64,000 nucleotides of DNA from Azotobacter vinelandii (GTDB lineage Bacteria; Pseudomonadota; Gammaproteobacteria; Pseudomonadales; Pseudomonadaceae), in NCBI RefSeq assembly GCF_001571105.1, contig NZ_BCTD01000013.1. One strand, given 5' to 3'. Position 1 is the first letter of the stretch; every line of letters starts with the position of its first letter. The notes below the pieces were generated by a model, which was given only the letters and a program-made list of their open reading frames with translations, did no database searches and had not been told where the DNA came from. Positions 54,116 through 63,591 of this stretch are shown piece after piece. A program made the translations under genes and the position numbers.

Positions 54116-54985
54116 TCAGCAGGCCAGGCGGGTCAGTGCCTCACGGTATTTATCGGCCGTCTTCTGTGCGACTTCGAGCGGCAGCGACGGTGCCGGCGGC
54201 TGCTTGTTCCAACCGGTGGACTCCAGCCAGTCACGCACGAACTGTTTATCGAAACTTGGCGGATTCCGTCCTTCCATATAGCTATCGGCTGGCCAGAAAC
54301 GGCTGGAATCCGGAGTCAGCACTTCGTCCATGAGCGTCAGGGTACCATTCTCATCAAGACCGAATTCGAACTTGGTATCGGCGATGATGATGCCCCGAGT
54401 GGCAGCGTATTCGACGGCGGTACTGTACAGGGCAATGGAGGCATCGCGTACTTTTGCCGCCAGCTCCTTGCCGATGATCCCTTCGCAGCGTGCATATGTG
54501 ATGTTTTCATCATGAACGCCCAGTGCCGCCTTGGTAGAGGGTGTGAAGATCGGTTGCGGCAGCTTGGCGGCTTCCCTCAACCCGGCCGGCAACGGAATGC
54601 CGCAAACAATACCGCCCTTCTGATATTCCTTCCAACCGGAACCGGCAATATAGCCACGCACAATGGCTTCCACCGCCACAGGCTTGAGGCGCTTCACGAC
54701 CACCGCCCGTCCTTCGACCAAGGGCAACTCGGCGGCTGGAACCACATCCTCGACCCGATCTCCGGTGAAATGGTTCGGCACTATGCCGGCCAGCTTGCCG
54801 AACCAGAAATTGGAGATGGCAGTGAGAATCTTGCCCTTGTCCGGAATCGGCTCGGCGAGAATCACATCGAAAGCCGACAGCCGATCGCTGGCCACCATCA
54901 GCATGCGCTTGGCGTCGACTTCATAGAGGTCGCGGACTTTGCCCGAATAGATTTTCTTCAGGCTGAGGCTGGTAGGTGTAGTCAT
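54116..54985 (-). CDS. purC: SAICAR synthetase, long form
   Basis: A 289-residue phosphoribosylaminoimidazole-succinocarboxamide synthase, which condenses CAIR with aspartate in purine synthesis. Signatures are IYSGKVRDLYEV, LMVASDRLSAFDVILAEPIP, VRGYIAGSGWKEYQK, IIADTKFEFGLDENG and DEVLTPDSSRFWP. It belongs to the long group (about 290-300 residues, as in beta-proteobacteria and yeast ADE1), not the ~236-residue form (MEKREELYRGKAKSVY...) that I remember for Pseudomonas. GC is lower than in flanking genes. A terminator separates it from bamC, so it has its own promoter or depends on readthrough. Confidence 0.9.
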   Translation of the reverse strand: MTTPTSLSLKKIYSGKVRDLYEVDAKRMLMVASDRLSAFDVILAEPIPDKGKILTAISNFWFGKLAGIVPNHFTGDRVEDVVPAAELPLVEGRAVVVKRLKPVAVEAIVRGYIAGSGWKEYQKGGIVCGIPLPAGLREAAKLPQPIFTPSTKAALGVHDENITYARCEGIIGKELAAKVRDASIALYSTAVEYAATRGIIIADTKFEFGLDENGTLTLMDEVLTPDSSRFWPADSYMEGRNPPSFDKQFVRDWLESTGWNKQPPAPSLPLEVAQKTADKYREALTRLAC

Positions 54986-55006
54986 CGCGTCTTTTCGCCT
55001 TTATCA

Positions 55007-55038
55007 AACAAAATAGGCGAAACCGGAAAGGTTTCGCC
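55007..55038 (-). terminator. intrinsic terminator between bamC and purC
   Basis: GGCGAAACC-GGAAA-GGTTTCGCC (55016-55038) forms a 9-bp stem. On the minus strand TATTTTGTTTG follows. It lies 60 bp past the bamC stop and would close the dapA-bamC transcript. Confidence 0.8.
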
Positions 55039-55097
55039 CATCATCGATTCGTGCCATGGCCGAAACGGTCGCAGAATGCGACCCAGGCCGTGCAGCA

Positions 55098-56210
55098 TTA
55101 ACCCAGATGTTCCTGAAGCATGTTCAGCACCCGGCGCGCCACCCCTTCCGGAGCGAAGGTATTCATGTCCTTTTCCACCGTGACCTGGATGCCCTCCGCA
55201 ATCCGGGTCAGGCGTACCTGATAGCGTTCGGCGCGAGCCTCCACTTCCTTCGGGTCCTCCTTCCCGCCAAACAGGCGCCCGAGAAGCCCCGGTTTCTCAT
55301 TCCTGTCGGCCTTTTCGGCGAGGTTGATGTAATACACCCCGAGGCTGCGGTTGATGTCCTCGACCCGTACATTGCCCATTTCCAGGGCACGACCGATGCT
55401 CGACCAGGCCCGGTCGAAATCGGCATCCAGGTTCAGGAAGGGGTTGCCATTGCCATCTTGCGAAAGGGTGACACGGCTCGGCGCATCGAAGTCGCGGGCG
55501 GCCAGCAGGGAAACCGAACCGCCACGCTCGGCGCTACGCGTCAGACTGGCATTCATCTCGTCGAGCAACGCTGCATCCAGACCGGCATCGGCACGACCGG
55601 CCGCTCCATCGCCGGAGCCGCTACCGGACGGACGCAACGCACTGCTCACGAAAATCTCGCTGGAGTTGCGCTGAACACCGGGTTCGACACGCACATGCAC
55701 CCGGACCTCGCCCCCGCCCGTCTGCCCGGAGACACGACCGCCCAGGCGGCGCGCCAAAGGTACGGACAGTGCGTCGAGCGGTTGCCAGGCGGTGATGAAC
55801 TCACCGGCGGAAAGGCGCTCCTCGGAGAGGCTGAAGCCGTTATCCTCGAAAAACTGCCGGAGCATCGGCCAGACCTCCGCTGGCGCACGCTGAGCCACGA
55901 GCCAGCGAGAGTCACCACTCTGCTGCAGGCTGAACTCGTTGACCTCCTGCCCGCTCTGCAACGCCTGGGGGCGCGGCACCTCGAAGTCAGAGCCGTGTTG
56001 CAAATCGGCGACATTCAAAGGCACCGGCAGTAGCGGATCGATGCGCTTGACCTCGACATCCGCTGGCAAGCGCATCGGAGCGGTCTGCCGTGCCTCGAGA
56101 TAATCGCTGCCGCGGTCACGGAAATACCCATGCTCTCCCCACAGCCAGCCACAGCCGCTGGCACTCGAAAGGATCGCGGCAAGGGCGGAGAGCCCGGCCA
56201 GTCGCTTCAT
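55098..56210 (-). CDS. bamC: outer membrane assembly lipoprotein BamC
   Basis: A 370-residue lipoprotein of the BAM complex (NlpB family), which helps insert beta-barrel proteins. The lipobox LSSASGC puts the lipidated Cys at residue 20. The unstructured N-terminal stretch with GYFRDRGSDYLEARQTAPMRLP is the BamD-binding part. Two helix-grip domains follow (about 95-215 and 255-370). It sits 19 bp after dapA, the conserved dapA-bamC order. Confidence 0.9.
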   Translation of the reverse strand: MKRLAGLSALAAILSSASGCGWLWGEHGYFRDRGSDYLEARQTAPMRLPADVEVKRIDPLLPVPLNVADLQHGSDFEVPRPQALQSGQEVNEFSLQQSGDSRWLVAQRAPAEVWPMLRQFFEDNGFSLSEERLSAGEFITAWQPLDALSVPLARRLGGRVSGQTGGGEVRVHVRVEPGVQRNSSEIFVSSALRPSGSGSGDGAAGRADAGLDAALLDEMNASLTRSAERGGSVSLLAARDFDAPSRVTLSQDGNGNPFLNLDADFDRAWSSIGRALEMGNVRVEDINRSLGVYYINLAEKADRNEKPGLLGRLFGGKEDPKEVEARAERYQVRLTRIAEGIQVTVEKDMNTFAPEGVARRVLNMLQEHLG

Positions 56211-56229
56211 GCACAATGCTTCCCGATGA

Positions 56230-57108
56230 TCAAGCCAGCGCACCGATCTGGCGGAGAGCCTGACGCAACGGCTCGTGGCAAGCGGGGCTCAACGGGGTCA
56301 GGGGCAGACGAATACCCTCGGGAATCAAGCCCATCTCGTACAACGCCCACTTCACGGGAATCGGATTGGACTCGAGGAACAACGCCTTGTGCAACGGCAT
56401 CAGACGCTCGTTCATAGCCCGAGCGATGGCCGCCTCGCCACGCATGGCCGCAGCGCACAGATCACTCATGGCGCGCGGAACGACGTTGGCAGTCACCGAA
56501 ATATTGCCCTTGCCGCCCATCAGGATGAGTTCGACAGCGGTGGGATCGTCGCCCGAATACACCAGGAAGTCCTTGGATACGCGCGCCAAGACCTCCCGAC
56601 CACGCTCCAGGTTACCGGTCGCCTCCTTGATGCCGATGATGTTCGGCACTCTAGAAAGGCGCTCGACGGTTTCCGGCAACATGTCGCAGACCGTGCGCCC
56701 AGGCACGTTATAGAGGATTTGCGGAATCGCCACGGCCTCGGCAATGGCGCGGAAGTGCTGGAACAGGCCTTCCTGGGTCGGCTTGTTATAGTAGGGAGTC
56801 ACCAGCAGGCAGGCATCGGCACCGACGCTCTTGGCGTTCGCCGTCAGTTCGATCGCCTCGCGCGTACAGTTGGCACCGGTACCGGCGATCACCGGAATCC
56901 TGCCATTAACCTGATCGACCACACGACGGATGACTTCGACATGCTCGGCGACGTCCAAGGTCGCGGACTCGCCCGTGGTACCGACCGCGACGATGGCGTT
57001 GGTACCTTCTTGCAGGTGGAAGTCCACGAGCTTGCCCAGGCCGTCCCAATCCAGACCGCCCTGCGCATCCATGGGGGTGACCAGAGCCACCATGCTGCCC
57101 GCAATCAT
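56230..57108 (-). CDS. dapA: 4-hydroxy-tetrahydrodipicolinate synthase
   Basis: A 292-residue class I aldolase that condenses pyruvate with aspartate semialdehyde in lysine and diaminopimelate synthesis. Active-site residues keep E. coli numbering: Thr44/Thr45 (GTTGES), Tyr107 (TPYYNKP), Tyr133 (YNVPGRT), and Schiff-base Lys161 (GIKEATG). Start ATG 57108 gives MIAGSMVALVTPM. It is divergent from gcvR. Confidence 0.96.
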   Translation of the reverse strand: MIAGSMVALVTPMDAQGGLDWDGLGKLVDFHLQEGTNAIVAVGTTGESATLDVAEHVEVIRRVVDQVNGRIPVIAGTGANCTREAIELTANAKSVGADACLLVTPYYNKPTQEGLFQHFRAIAEAVAIPQILYNVPGRTVCDMLPETVERLSRVPNIIGIKEATGNLERGREVLARVSKDFLVYSGDDPTAVELILMGGKGNISVTANVVPRAMSDLCAAAMRGEAAIARAMNERLMPLHKALFLESNPIPVKWALYEMGLIPEGIRLPLTPLSPACHEPLRQALRQIGALA

Positions 57109-57272
57109 GCAACCACTCCTGCCGGAAAAATGAGTCGTAATGGTACTGTCGCCCTCTGGCTTGTACAAGTTGACCACAAAGCCCAAGCATTCCCCTCGAC
57201 GCTGCTTTTCGTTACCCTTCCGGCTTTGTTCGGCGCCTCTTGCGACGACGGCTCATCGTTTAGGAAAGCTGC

Positions 57273-57830
57273 ATGTCCACCCCTCCCGTTCGCGAACAGT
57301 TCCTCGTCATCAGCGTTCTCGGCAGCGCCCCCATGGAGCTGACCAACGTGCTGTGCCGTGCTAGCCAGGAAAGCCGCTGCTCGGTTGTCAGCACCCGCCT
57401 GACCCGCCATGGCGAAATTTGCGCCCTGGTCGTACAGGTGGCCGGCAGTTGGGACGGGCTGGCACGCATGGAGGCCAGCCTGCCGGCGCTGGCCAAGCGG
57501 CACGACTTCACCTACAACCTGACCCGCAGCCAGCCCCTGGACAATCGCCCGCAGGCATTGCCTTACGTTGCCTATGTCAGCGCAGCCTACCGGCCGGATA
57601 TTCTCGCCGAGCTCTGCCAGTTCTTCATCGACCACCGCGTCGAACTGGAAAACCTCACCTGCGATACCTACCAGGCACCGCAAACCGGTGGCACCATGCT
57701 CAACGCAACCCTGACCGTCACCTTGCCGGCCGGCACCCAGATCAGTTGGCTGCGTGACCAGTTCCTCGACTTCGCCGATGCCCTGAACCTCGATGCCCTG
57801 ATCGAGCCCTGGCGCCCCCAGAATCCCTAA
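57273..57830 (+). CDS. gcvR: glycine cleavage repressor-like ACT-domain protein
   Basis: A 185-residue protein of two ACT domains (about 10-85 and 98-175) as in GcvR, which in E. coli binds GcvA and blocks gcv activation. Blocks seen are QFLVISVLGSAPMELTNVLCRASQ and YVSAAYRPDILAELCQFFIDHRVELENL. There is no DNA-binding domain. Whether it controls gcv genes here is inferred. bcp follows after 9 bp. Confidence 0.85.
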   Translation: MSTPPVREQFLVISVLGSAPMELTNVLCRASQESRCSVVSTRLTRHGEICALVVQVAGSWDGLARMEASLPALAKRHDFTYNLTRSQPLDNRPQALPYVAYVSAAYRPDILAELCQFFIDHRVELENLTCDTYQAPQTGGTMLNATLTVTLPAGTQISWLRDQFLDFADALNLDALIEPWRPQNP

Positions 57831-57839
57831 GGAGTCTCC

Positions 57840-58316
57840 ATGCCCGTCGTCCTCGAGCAGCCCGTTCCCGACTTCCAAGCCCAGGCCACCGGCGGCCAGA
57901 CGGTTTCGCTTGCCGCACTCAGAGGCCGGCAGGTGGTCCTGTACTTCTATCCGAAGGACAGCACGCCGGGCTGTACCACCGAAGGCCAGGGCTTCCGTGA
58001 TCGCCACGACGAGTTCCAGGCGGCCAACACCCTGGTCTTCGGTGTTTCCCGGGACGGCTTGAAATCCCACGAGAACTTCAAGAGCAAGCAGGCCTTCCCG
58101 TTCGAGCTGATCTCCGACAAGGAAGAACAGCTTTGCCGGCTGTTCGATGTGATCAAGCTGAAAAAACTCTATGGCAAGGAATATCTGGGGATCGATCGCA
58201 GCACTTTCCTGATCGACGAGGATGGCGTATTGCGCCAGGAGTGGCGTGGCGTGAAGGTCCCAGGCCACGTCGACGCCGTGCTGGCCGCAGCCAGGGCTCT
58301 GCAGCAGTCCCGCTGA
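57840..58316 (+). CDS. bcp: thiol peroxidase Bcp (peroxiredoxin Q)
   Basis: A 158-residue peroxiredoxin. The peroxidatic cysteine is Cys45 in YPKDSTPGCTTEGQGFRD. The resolving Cys50 of E. coli BCP is a glutamine here, so this enzyme is 1-Cys or uses another cysteine (one lies in EEQLCRLFDV). The rest (ISRDGLKSHENFK, FPFELISDKEEQL, DRSTFLIDEDGVLRQEWRGVKVPGH) is typical. It is cotranscribed with gcvR. Confidence 0.93.
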   Translation: MPVVLEQPVPDFQAQATGGQTVSLAALRGRQVVLYFYPKDSTPGCTTEGQGFRDRHDEFQAANTLVFGVSRDGLKSHENFKSKQAFPFELISDKEEQLCRLFDVIKLKKLYGKEYLGIDRSTFLIDEDGVLRQEWRGVKVPGHVDAVLAAARALQQSR

Positions 58317-58339
58317 GCCCGGCGGCCAACGAGCCTGCG

Positions 58340-58591
58340 TCAGGCCTTGCGTAGCCAATAGCGGAAACGATCTCCTTCGATCTCCTCATGGAGCAGGCGA
58401 TGACCGGCCAACCTGGCGAAGGCATGAAAGTCCCGTTGCGAACCAGGATCCGTCGCGGTCACCTTGAGCACCGCTCCGGAAGGCAGACGGTTCAACTCCA
58501 GCTTGGCCTTGAGCAAAGGCAGCGGACAACTCAGGCCACTGGCATCCAGTTCGGCATCGCAGGTATCGGCCTGCCACTCGGCATCAGTCAT
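58340..58591 (-). CDS. TusA/SirA-family sulfur carrier-like protein
   Basis: An 83-residue protein with the TusA motif SGLSCPLPLLKAKLEL (Cys22 and CPxP). TusA proteins pass persulfide sulfur. The PA1006-type member, which this resembles by context, was linked to molybdopterin and nitrate respiration in P. aeruginosa. It converges with bcp (23-bp gap). Confidence 0.87.
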   Translation of the reverse strand: MTDAEWQADTCDAELDASGLSCPLPLLKAKLELNRLPSGAVLKVTATDPGSQRDFHAFARLAGHRLLHEEIEGDRFRYWLRKA

Positions 58592-58729
58592 AGGACTCTC
58601 CAGAAAAGGTCCCAAGGATAACCAAGCCGGTAGAGAAGTGACCAGTCGCCTGCCGGGCGTGCCTGCCGACACCGAGGCGCCTAGACTTGAATGGATACAG
58701 CAATGCCTTTGAACGTCAGAACCTGCCGC

Positions 58730-60163
58730 ATGAATTTCCTGCACCCCGGCCTCCTCGCTCTCGCATGCCTGCTCGCACTCCCTGGCGCAGCCAATGATCT
58801 GCCGTCATTGGGGGACGCCAGCTCGGCCATCGTATCCCCCACTCAGGAGCATCAGCTTGGCCGAGCCTGGCTCAGCCTGCTACGCGGACAGGTTCCCCAC
58901 CTGTCCGATGCACAACTGAAAGACTATGTGGAAACCAGTGTCTATCGCCTGAGCGAAACCAGCCAGGTACAGGACCGTCGCCTGGAGTTCGTCCTGCTCG
59001 ACAGCCCGCAACTGAACGCCTTTGCCGCCCCCGGCGGCATCATCGGCGTGAACGGCGGCCTTTTTCTCTACGCAGAGACCGAAGCCGAATACGCCGCGGT
59101 GCTGGCCCACGAACTGGCGCACCTCTCGCAGCGCCATTTCGCGCGTGGGCTCGAAGCCCAGCAACGCCTCCAGCTTCCCATGATGGCCACCATGCTTGCC
59201 GGCATCATCGCTGCCGCTGCAGGTGCCGGAGACGCCGGCATGGCGGCAATTGCCTCCAGCCAGGCGGCGGCAATGCAGGAAATGCGGCGCTTTTCCCGCC
59301 AGAACGAACAGGAAGCCGACCGCATCGGCCTGCTCAATCTGGAAAGGGCTGGTTATGACCCGCGCGCCATGCCGAGCATGTTCGAGCGCCTGATGCGTCA
59401 GTACCGCTACGACGCCAAACCGCCGGAGTTCCTTCTGACCCACCCGGTCACCGAATCGCGCATCGCCGATACCCGTAACCGCGCAGAGCAATATCGCCCG
59501 GGCGGCCGTCAGGACAACCACCGCTACCAGTTGATGCGCGCCCGTGTGCAACTCATCTACGAGCAGACCCCCGGCATGGCCGTGAAGCGTTTCCGCGCCA
59601 TGCTCGACGAACAACCCGCATCCACGTCCGCACGCTACGGACTGGTGCTGGCCCTGACCAAGAGCGGCCAGCTCAACGAAGCCCGGGAAACGCTGCAGCC
59701 CCTGCTCAACAAGTCGCCCAACGACATCGACTACAATCTTGCCGCGGCTGCCCTGGACATCACCGCCAACCGCCTTGCGGAAGCCGAAGCTCGGATCAAG
59801 CGCCTGCTCGCCCTGTATCAGGACAACTACCCGTTGCGCCAGGCCCAGGCAGACCTGCTGCTCAAGCAGAACCAGCCGGCAGCAGCGGAGAAAATACTCA
59901 ACGAGTTGCTCGCCAATCGCCCTCAGGACCCGGATGTCTGGTACATGGCCGCGGAAGTTCGCGGCCTGTCCGGCGACATCATCGGGGTACACCAGGCCCG
60001 CGCCGAGTACTTTGCTCTGGTCGGCAATTATGACCAGGCCATCGAACAATTGAATTTTGCCAAGCGTCGCGCCAGCAGCAACTTCCAGTTGGCCGCACGC
60101 ATGGATGCCCGGCAGCAGGAACTGAAAGAAGAAAAGAAGATGATCGAGGAAATGCTGCGCTGA
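58730..60163 (+). CDS. bepA: M48 periplasmic metalloprotease/chaperone BepA
   Basis: A 477-residue periplasmic protein with a signal peptide (MNFLHPGLLALACLLALPGAA). The M48 zinc site is HELAH (His127, Glu128, His131), with the third ligand in QNEQEADRIGLLNL near 197. The C-terminal ~200 residues are TPR repeats. BepA trims or assists stalled LptD and BAM substrates. Three in-frame ATGs exist (58691, 58703, 58730); the last gives the cleanest signal peptide. Confidence 0.9.
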   Translation: MNFLHPGLLALACLLALPGAANDLPSLGDASSAIVSPTQEHQLGRAWLSLLRGQVPHLSDAQLKDYVETSVYRLSETSQVQDRRLEFVLLDSPQLNAFAAPGGIIGVNGGLFLYAETEAEYAAVLAHELAHLSQRHFARGLEAQQRLQLPMMATMLAGIIAAAAGAGDAGMAAIASSQAAAMQEMRRFSRQNEQEADRIGLLNLERAGYDPRAMPSMFERLMRQYRYDAKPPEFLLTHPVTESRIADTRNRAEQYRPGGRQDNHRYQLMRARVQLIYEQTPGMAVKRFRAMLDEQPASTSARYGLVLALTKSGQLNEARETLQPLLNKSPNDIDYNLAAAALDITANRLAEAEARIKRLLALYQDNYPLRQAQADLLLKQNQPAAAEKILNELLANRPQDPDVWYMAAEVRGLSGDIIGVHQARAEYFALVGNYDQAIEQLNFAKRRASSNFQLAARMDARQQELKEEKKMIEEMLR

Positions 60164-60224
60164 TCCCTGAAAAAGCCCCGCAAGGTCTGGCCGGACCTCT
60201 ACTTCTCAGAGGGCAATCCTCCCA

Positions 60225-61283
60225 TCAGGCATTGCCGGCGAGCCTCAGGCGAGCTGCCTGGGTGAAGTCAAGCATGCGCGCAAGTGGCTTGACTGCCCGC
60301 AGGATCAGAGCAGGATCGACGAAAATTTCGTTGATGCCACCGCGTAGCGTCGCCAAGGTACGCTCCAGGGTATTCATCGCCATCCAGGGACAATGCGCGC
60401 AGCTACGGCAGGTTGCGCCATTCCCCGCCGTGGGTGCTTCCACGAAGTGCTTGTCCGGGCAAAGCTGTTGCATCTTGTAGAAGATGCCGCGATCGGTGGC
60501 CACGATGAGGGTCGAATTGGGCAGCGTTTGTGCCGCCTTGATCAACTGGCTGGTCGAGCCCACCGCATCGGCCAGTTCGATCACCGCCTCCGGGGACTCC
60601 GGATGGACCAGCACGGCAGCGTCGGGATAAAGCTGTTTCATGTCGAGCAACTGCCTGGCCTTGAACTCCTCGTGAACGATACAGGCGCCGTCCCAGAGCA
60701 GCATGTCGGCACCAGTTTCGCGCTGAACGTAGCGACCGAGATGGCGATCCGGAGCCCAGATGAGCTTCTCGCCATTGTCCATGAGGCTTTCCACGATCTC
60801 CAGGGCGCAACTGGATGTGACCACCCAGTCGGCCCGTGCCTTGACCGCCGCCGAAGTATTGGCATAGACCACCACCGTGCGCTCGGGATGCTGGTCGCAG
60901 AAGGCGGAGAACTCCTCCACCGGACATCCCAGATCCAGCGAGCAGGTCGCCTCCAGGGTCGGCATCAGCACGCGCTTTTCCGGATTGAGGATTTTCGCTG
61001 TCTCGCCCATGAAACGCACACCGGCGACGAGCAGCGTCCGGGCCGGATGCTGGCTGCCGAAGCGGGCCATCTCCAGGGAGTCGGCGACGCAACCGCCGGT
61101 TTCCTCAGCCAGTGCCTGCAACACCGGGTCGCAATAATAGTGGGCGACCAGTACGGCGTTCTGCCTGCGCAACTCAGCGGCGATCTCGCGACGGTAATGG
61201 GCTTCTTCCTCGGCGCTCAGCGGCCTGATCTGCTTGGCATCGAGATGGGCCTGGATGAGGAAGCGTTCGGAAATGTGGGTCAT
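60225..61283 (-). CDS. nadA: quinolinate synthase
   Basis: A 352-residue [4Fe-4S] quinolinate synthase of NAD synthesis. The cluster cysteines fit Cys114 (EATCSLDLGC), Cys201 (DGACIVHEEF) and Cys298 (CRSCAHCPWM). AHYYCDPVLQALAEETGGCVADSLEMA is the family start. It converges with bepA, the same pairing as PA1004-PA1005. Confidence 0.95.
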   Translation of the reverse strand: MTHISERFLIQAHLDAKQIRPLSAEEEAHYRREIAAELRRQNAVLVAHYYCDPVLQALAEETGGCVADSLEMARFGSQHPARTLLVAGVRFMGETAKILNPEKRVLMPTLEATCSLDLGCPVEEFSAFCDQHPERTVVVYANTSAAVKARADWVVTSSCALEIVESLMDNGEKLIWAPDRHLGRYVQRETGADMLLWDGACIVHEEFKARQLLDMKQLYPDAAVLVHPESPEAVIELADAVGSTSQLIKAAQTLPNSTLIVATDRGIFYKMQQLCPDKHFVEAPTAGNGATCRSCAHCPWMAMNTLERTLATLRGGINEIFVDPALILRAVKPLARMLDFTQAARLRLAGNA

Positions 61284-61463
61284 ATTCGCTGGGACCTGCA
61301 GGCACGGGCGCGGAAAGCGAGTATATCATTCTGCGGCTCGGCAACAGAGAGCGGAGCGCGGCGGGGAAGATCGAGTGAAAAGACGTATATCGTTTGGAAG
61401 AGGTTTCCGGAGGACCGCGAGAACTCTGCAAAAGTTACCCACGGCCAGCCGAAGCCACCGCCA

Positions 61464-61871
61464 TCATCGCCCAGGGCTGGAGCGGCTCAAGCGCTTGGCA
61501 TTGCCCACCGCCCGCCTATGCAGCGGAGCCACCCCCTTGCCCAGCACATCCAGCATGGCGGACTGAACCGCCTGCGCCGACTTGAACCATGCATCCTTGC
61601 CGACCAGCATCGGGTTCCACGTCCTCATCAGCGAGAAGACCAGCTCCTGATTGGCATGGAACATCTGCAGGTACATGGCCATCCAGGACTCACCGAAGGC
61701 GGCCAGCTTTTCCGCTCCCATCAGTTGGAACTCGCGTCGGTCCCTGGCGGTCGGAGCCGTCCCCGCCATGGCCATGCGTGCCATGCGCTGCGCGACGACA
61801 AGCGGCACAGCCATTGCCAGCTCGACTACCTGCTTGGAAGCACGATTCGTTCGACGACGAGCCCGAGCCAT
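61464..61871 (-). CDS. phasin-like polyhydroxyalkanoate granule-associated protein
   Basis: A 135-residue helical protein that fits the short Pseudomonas family annotated as granule-associated phasin: MARARRRTNRASKQVVELAMAVPLVVAQRM, RDRREFQLMGAEKLAAFGESW and a basic C terminus. Start 61871 follows GGAGG at 6 bp. An upstream in-frame extension contains a hydrophobic segment and is less likely. A direct link to storage granules is inferred. Confidence 0.65.
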   Translation of the reverse strand: MARARRRTNRASKQVVELAMAVPLVVAQRMARMAMAGTAPTARDRREFQLMGAEKLAAFGESWMAMYLQMFHANQELVFSLMRTWNPMLVGKDAWFKSAQAVQSAMLDVLGKGVAPLHRRAVGNAKRLSRSSPGR

Positions 61872-62094
61872 ACTGTCCTCCACGAAGCGCACCATGAACG
61901 GCGCGGCAAGGTTATGAACAACCGCAAAGCCCACTGCCAGGAACAATAGCAGAAGGAAGCACAGGAATCCGCCCAACCGATCACTCCATTTTCGGACCGA
62001 CACCCGGACCTGGCTCAGTCCCCAAACCACCGGCTCGCGCCTGGCTGCCCCGAAGGGTCCATGACACGGCCGACGCCCGCATCGGCCGGCGCCT

Positions 62095-63591
62095 TCAGAT
62101 CAGCCCCAGCAGGGGCCACCAGGTGAGGGCGAAGAGGAGCAGCAGCGCATAGCCGGCCACCGTGAGCCAGAGGCCGACCATGGTGAACTGTCGCGTAGTG
62201 AAGGTTTCCGTACCCAGACAGACCATGTTCTGCGGTGCGTTCACGGGCAGGATGAAACCGAAGCTGACAGTGAAGGCCAACAGCATGGCGATGCCCGGTG
62301 CGTTCAGATCCGGCACGCTGGCCAGCACATTGATCAGGATCGGCATCAGGGCGGCGGTCAACGCGGTGGCACTGGCAAAGCCCAGGTGGATCAGAATCAG
62401 GAAAGCCGACAGCAGGGCGAAAATGGCGAAGGGCGACAGCGTATCAAGCTGGAAAGCCTGTACCACGGAACTGGAAAGCCACTGTGCCGCCTTGGTATCG
62501 AGCAGCGCGGTGCCCAGGCTGATGCCAACGGCGAAGACGATCACCGTTCCCCAGGGAATCAGCTTCTGCGCCTGTTTCCAGGTCATCACGCCGATACCGG
62601 GAAGCAGCATCAGAGCGACACCGGCGATGGTGGTAGAGGCGGTGTCGAGCGAATGAAGCTTGTTCTCCGTCGCCCAGAGTCCGAGGAGAACGAGCGAGAT
62701 CGCCAGCAGGCGCTTTTCGGGAGCCGTCATGGAACCCAGCGCCCTATAGGATTCGGCCATGGCCTGCTTGCCACCGGGGATTTCCTCGATTTCTGGCGGC
62801 AACACCTTGCGCACCACGAAATAAAGGATGACCGACATGATGACCGCCCAGGGCGCGCCGGCGATCAGCCAATCGACCCAGGCCAGCGCCTGGTCGGCGC
62901 CGAACTGCTTTTCCACGAACCCCCGCGACAACAGGTTCTGGGCGGCGGAGGTCATGATGCCGATGTTCCAGATGCTGGTCGCCTGGGCGATGGTGATCAT
63001 GATCGAAGCGGCGAGCGGCCCCTTGCGATCCAGTTTCAGAGAAGCGATACCGCCCAGCATGATGGGGACCACGCAGGCCGTGCGGGCAGTGGCACTGGGT
63101 ACCACGAAGCTGAGCAGGATAGTGACGATGATGGAACCGATCAGCACCCTTCTGCCACCCGCCCCGATATGGGACATGGTGAATAGCGCAATACGCTGGT
63201 CGAGCCCCGTCACCGTCATCGCGGCAGCGATGAACAAAGCGGCGGCGACGAGCGCCAGGCCCGAATTGGAAAAACCCGCCAGCGCCAGTTTGAGTCCCCC
63301 CTGGGTACCGTATGGCACATCGGGATTGGCCACCGAGGGGGCGCTGCCCACCAGGAAAATGATCAGGGCTGCGATCAGGATGGAGCTGACGGTGTAATCC
63401 ATCGCCTCCGAAATCCAGATGATCACGGCGAAAGCCAGTATGGCCAGCATGTGCTGGCCGGCGGCGGGCAAGCTGCCTTGCAGCGGCAGAAGCTCGATGC
63501 CGACGGCGGCCGCGACGGCCAGAATGGCGCCGATGGCCTGTCCTCTGGTGAATCGGGGGTTGGCAACCGGGGCTGCGGTAACGGCGGACAA
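62095..63591 (-). CDS. DASS/SLC13-family anion transporter
   Basis: A 498-residue inner-membrane carboxylate transporter with about 12 helices. The SNT-type motifs are visible in part (SATARTACVVPIMLGGIASL near 165; NAPQNMVCLGTETF near 455). The family imports di- and tricarboxylates or sulfate with Na+, or exchanges 2-oxoglutarate and malate. The substrate is not evident. Confidence 0.85.
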   Translation of the reverse strand: MSAVTAAPVANPRFTRGQAIGAILAVAAAVGIELLPLQGSLPAAGQHMLAILAFAVIIWISEAMDYTVSSILIAALIIFLVGSAPSVANPDVPYGTQGGLKLALAGFSNSGLALVAAALFIAAAMTVTGLDQRIALFTMSHIGAGGRRVLIGSIIVTILLSFVVPSATARTACVVPIMLGGIASLKLDRKGPLAASIMITIAQATSIWNIGIMTSAAQNLLSRGFVEKQFGADQALAWVDWLIAGAPWAVIMSVILYFVVRKVLPPEIEEIPGGKQAMAESYRALGSMTAPEKRLLAISLVLLGLWATENKLHSLDTASTTIAGVALMLLPGIGVMTWKQAQKLIPWGTVIVFAVGISLGTALLDTKAAQWLSSSVVQAFQLDTLSPFAIFALLSAFLILIHLGFASATALTAALMPILINVLASVPDLNAPGIAMLLAFTVSFGFILPVNAPQNMVCLGTETFTTRQFTMVGLWLTVAGYALLLLFALTWWPLLGLI

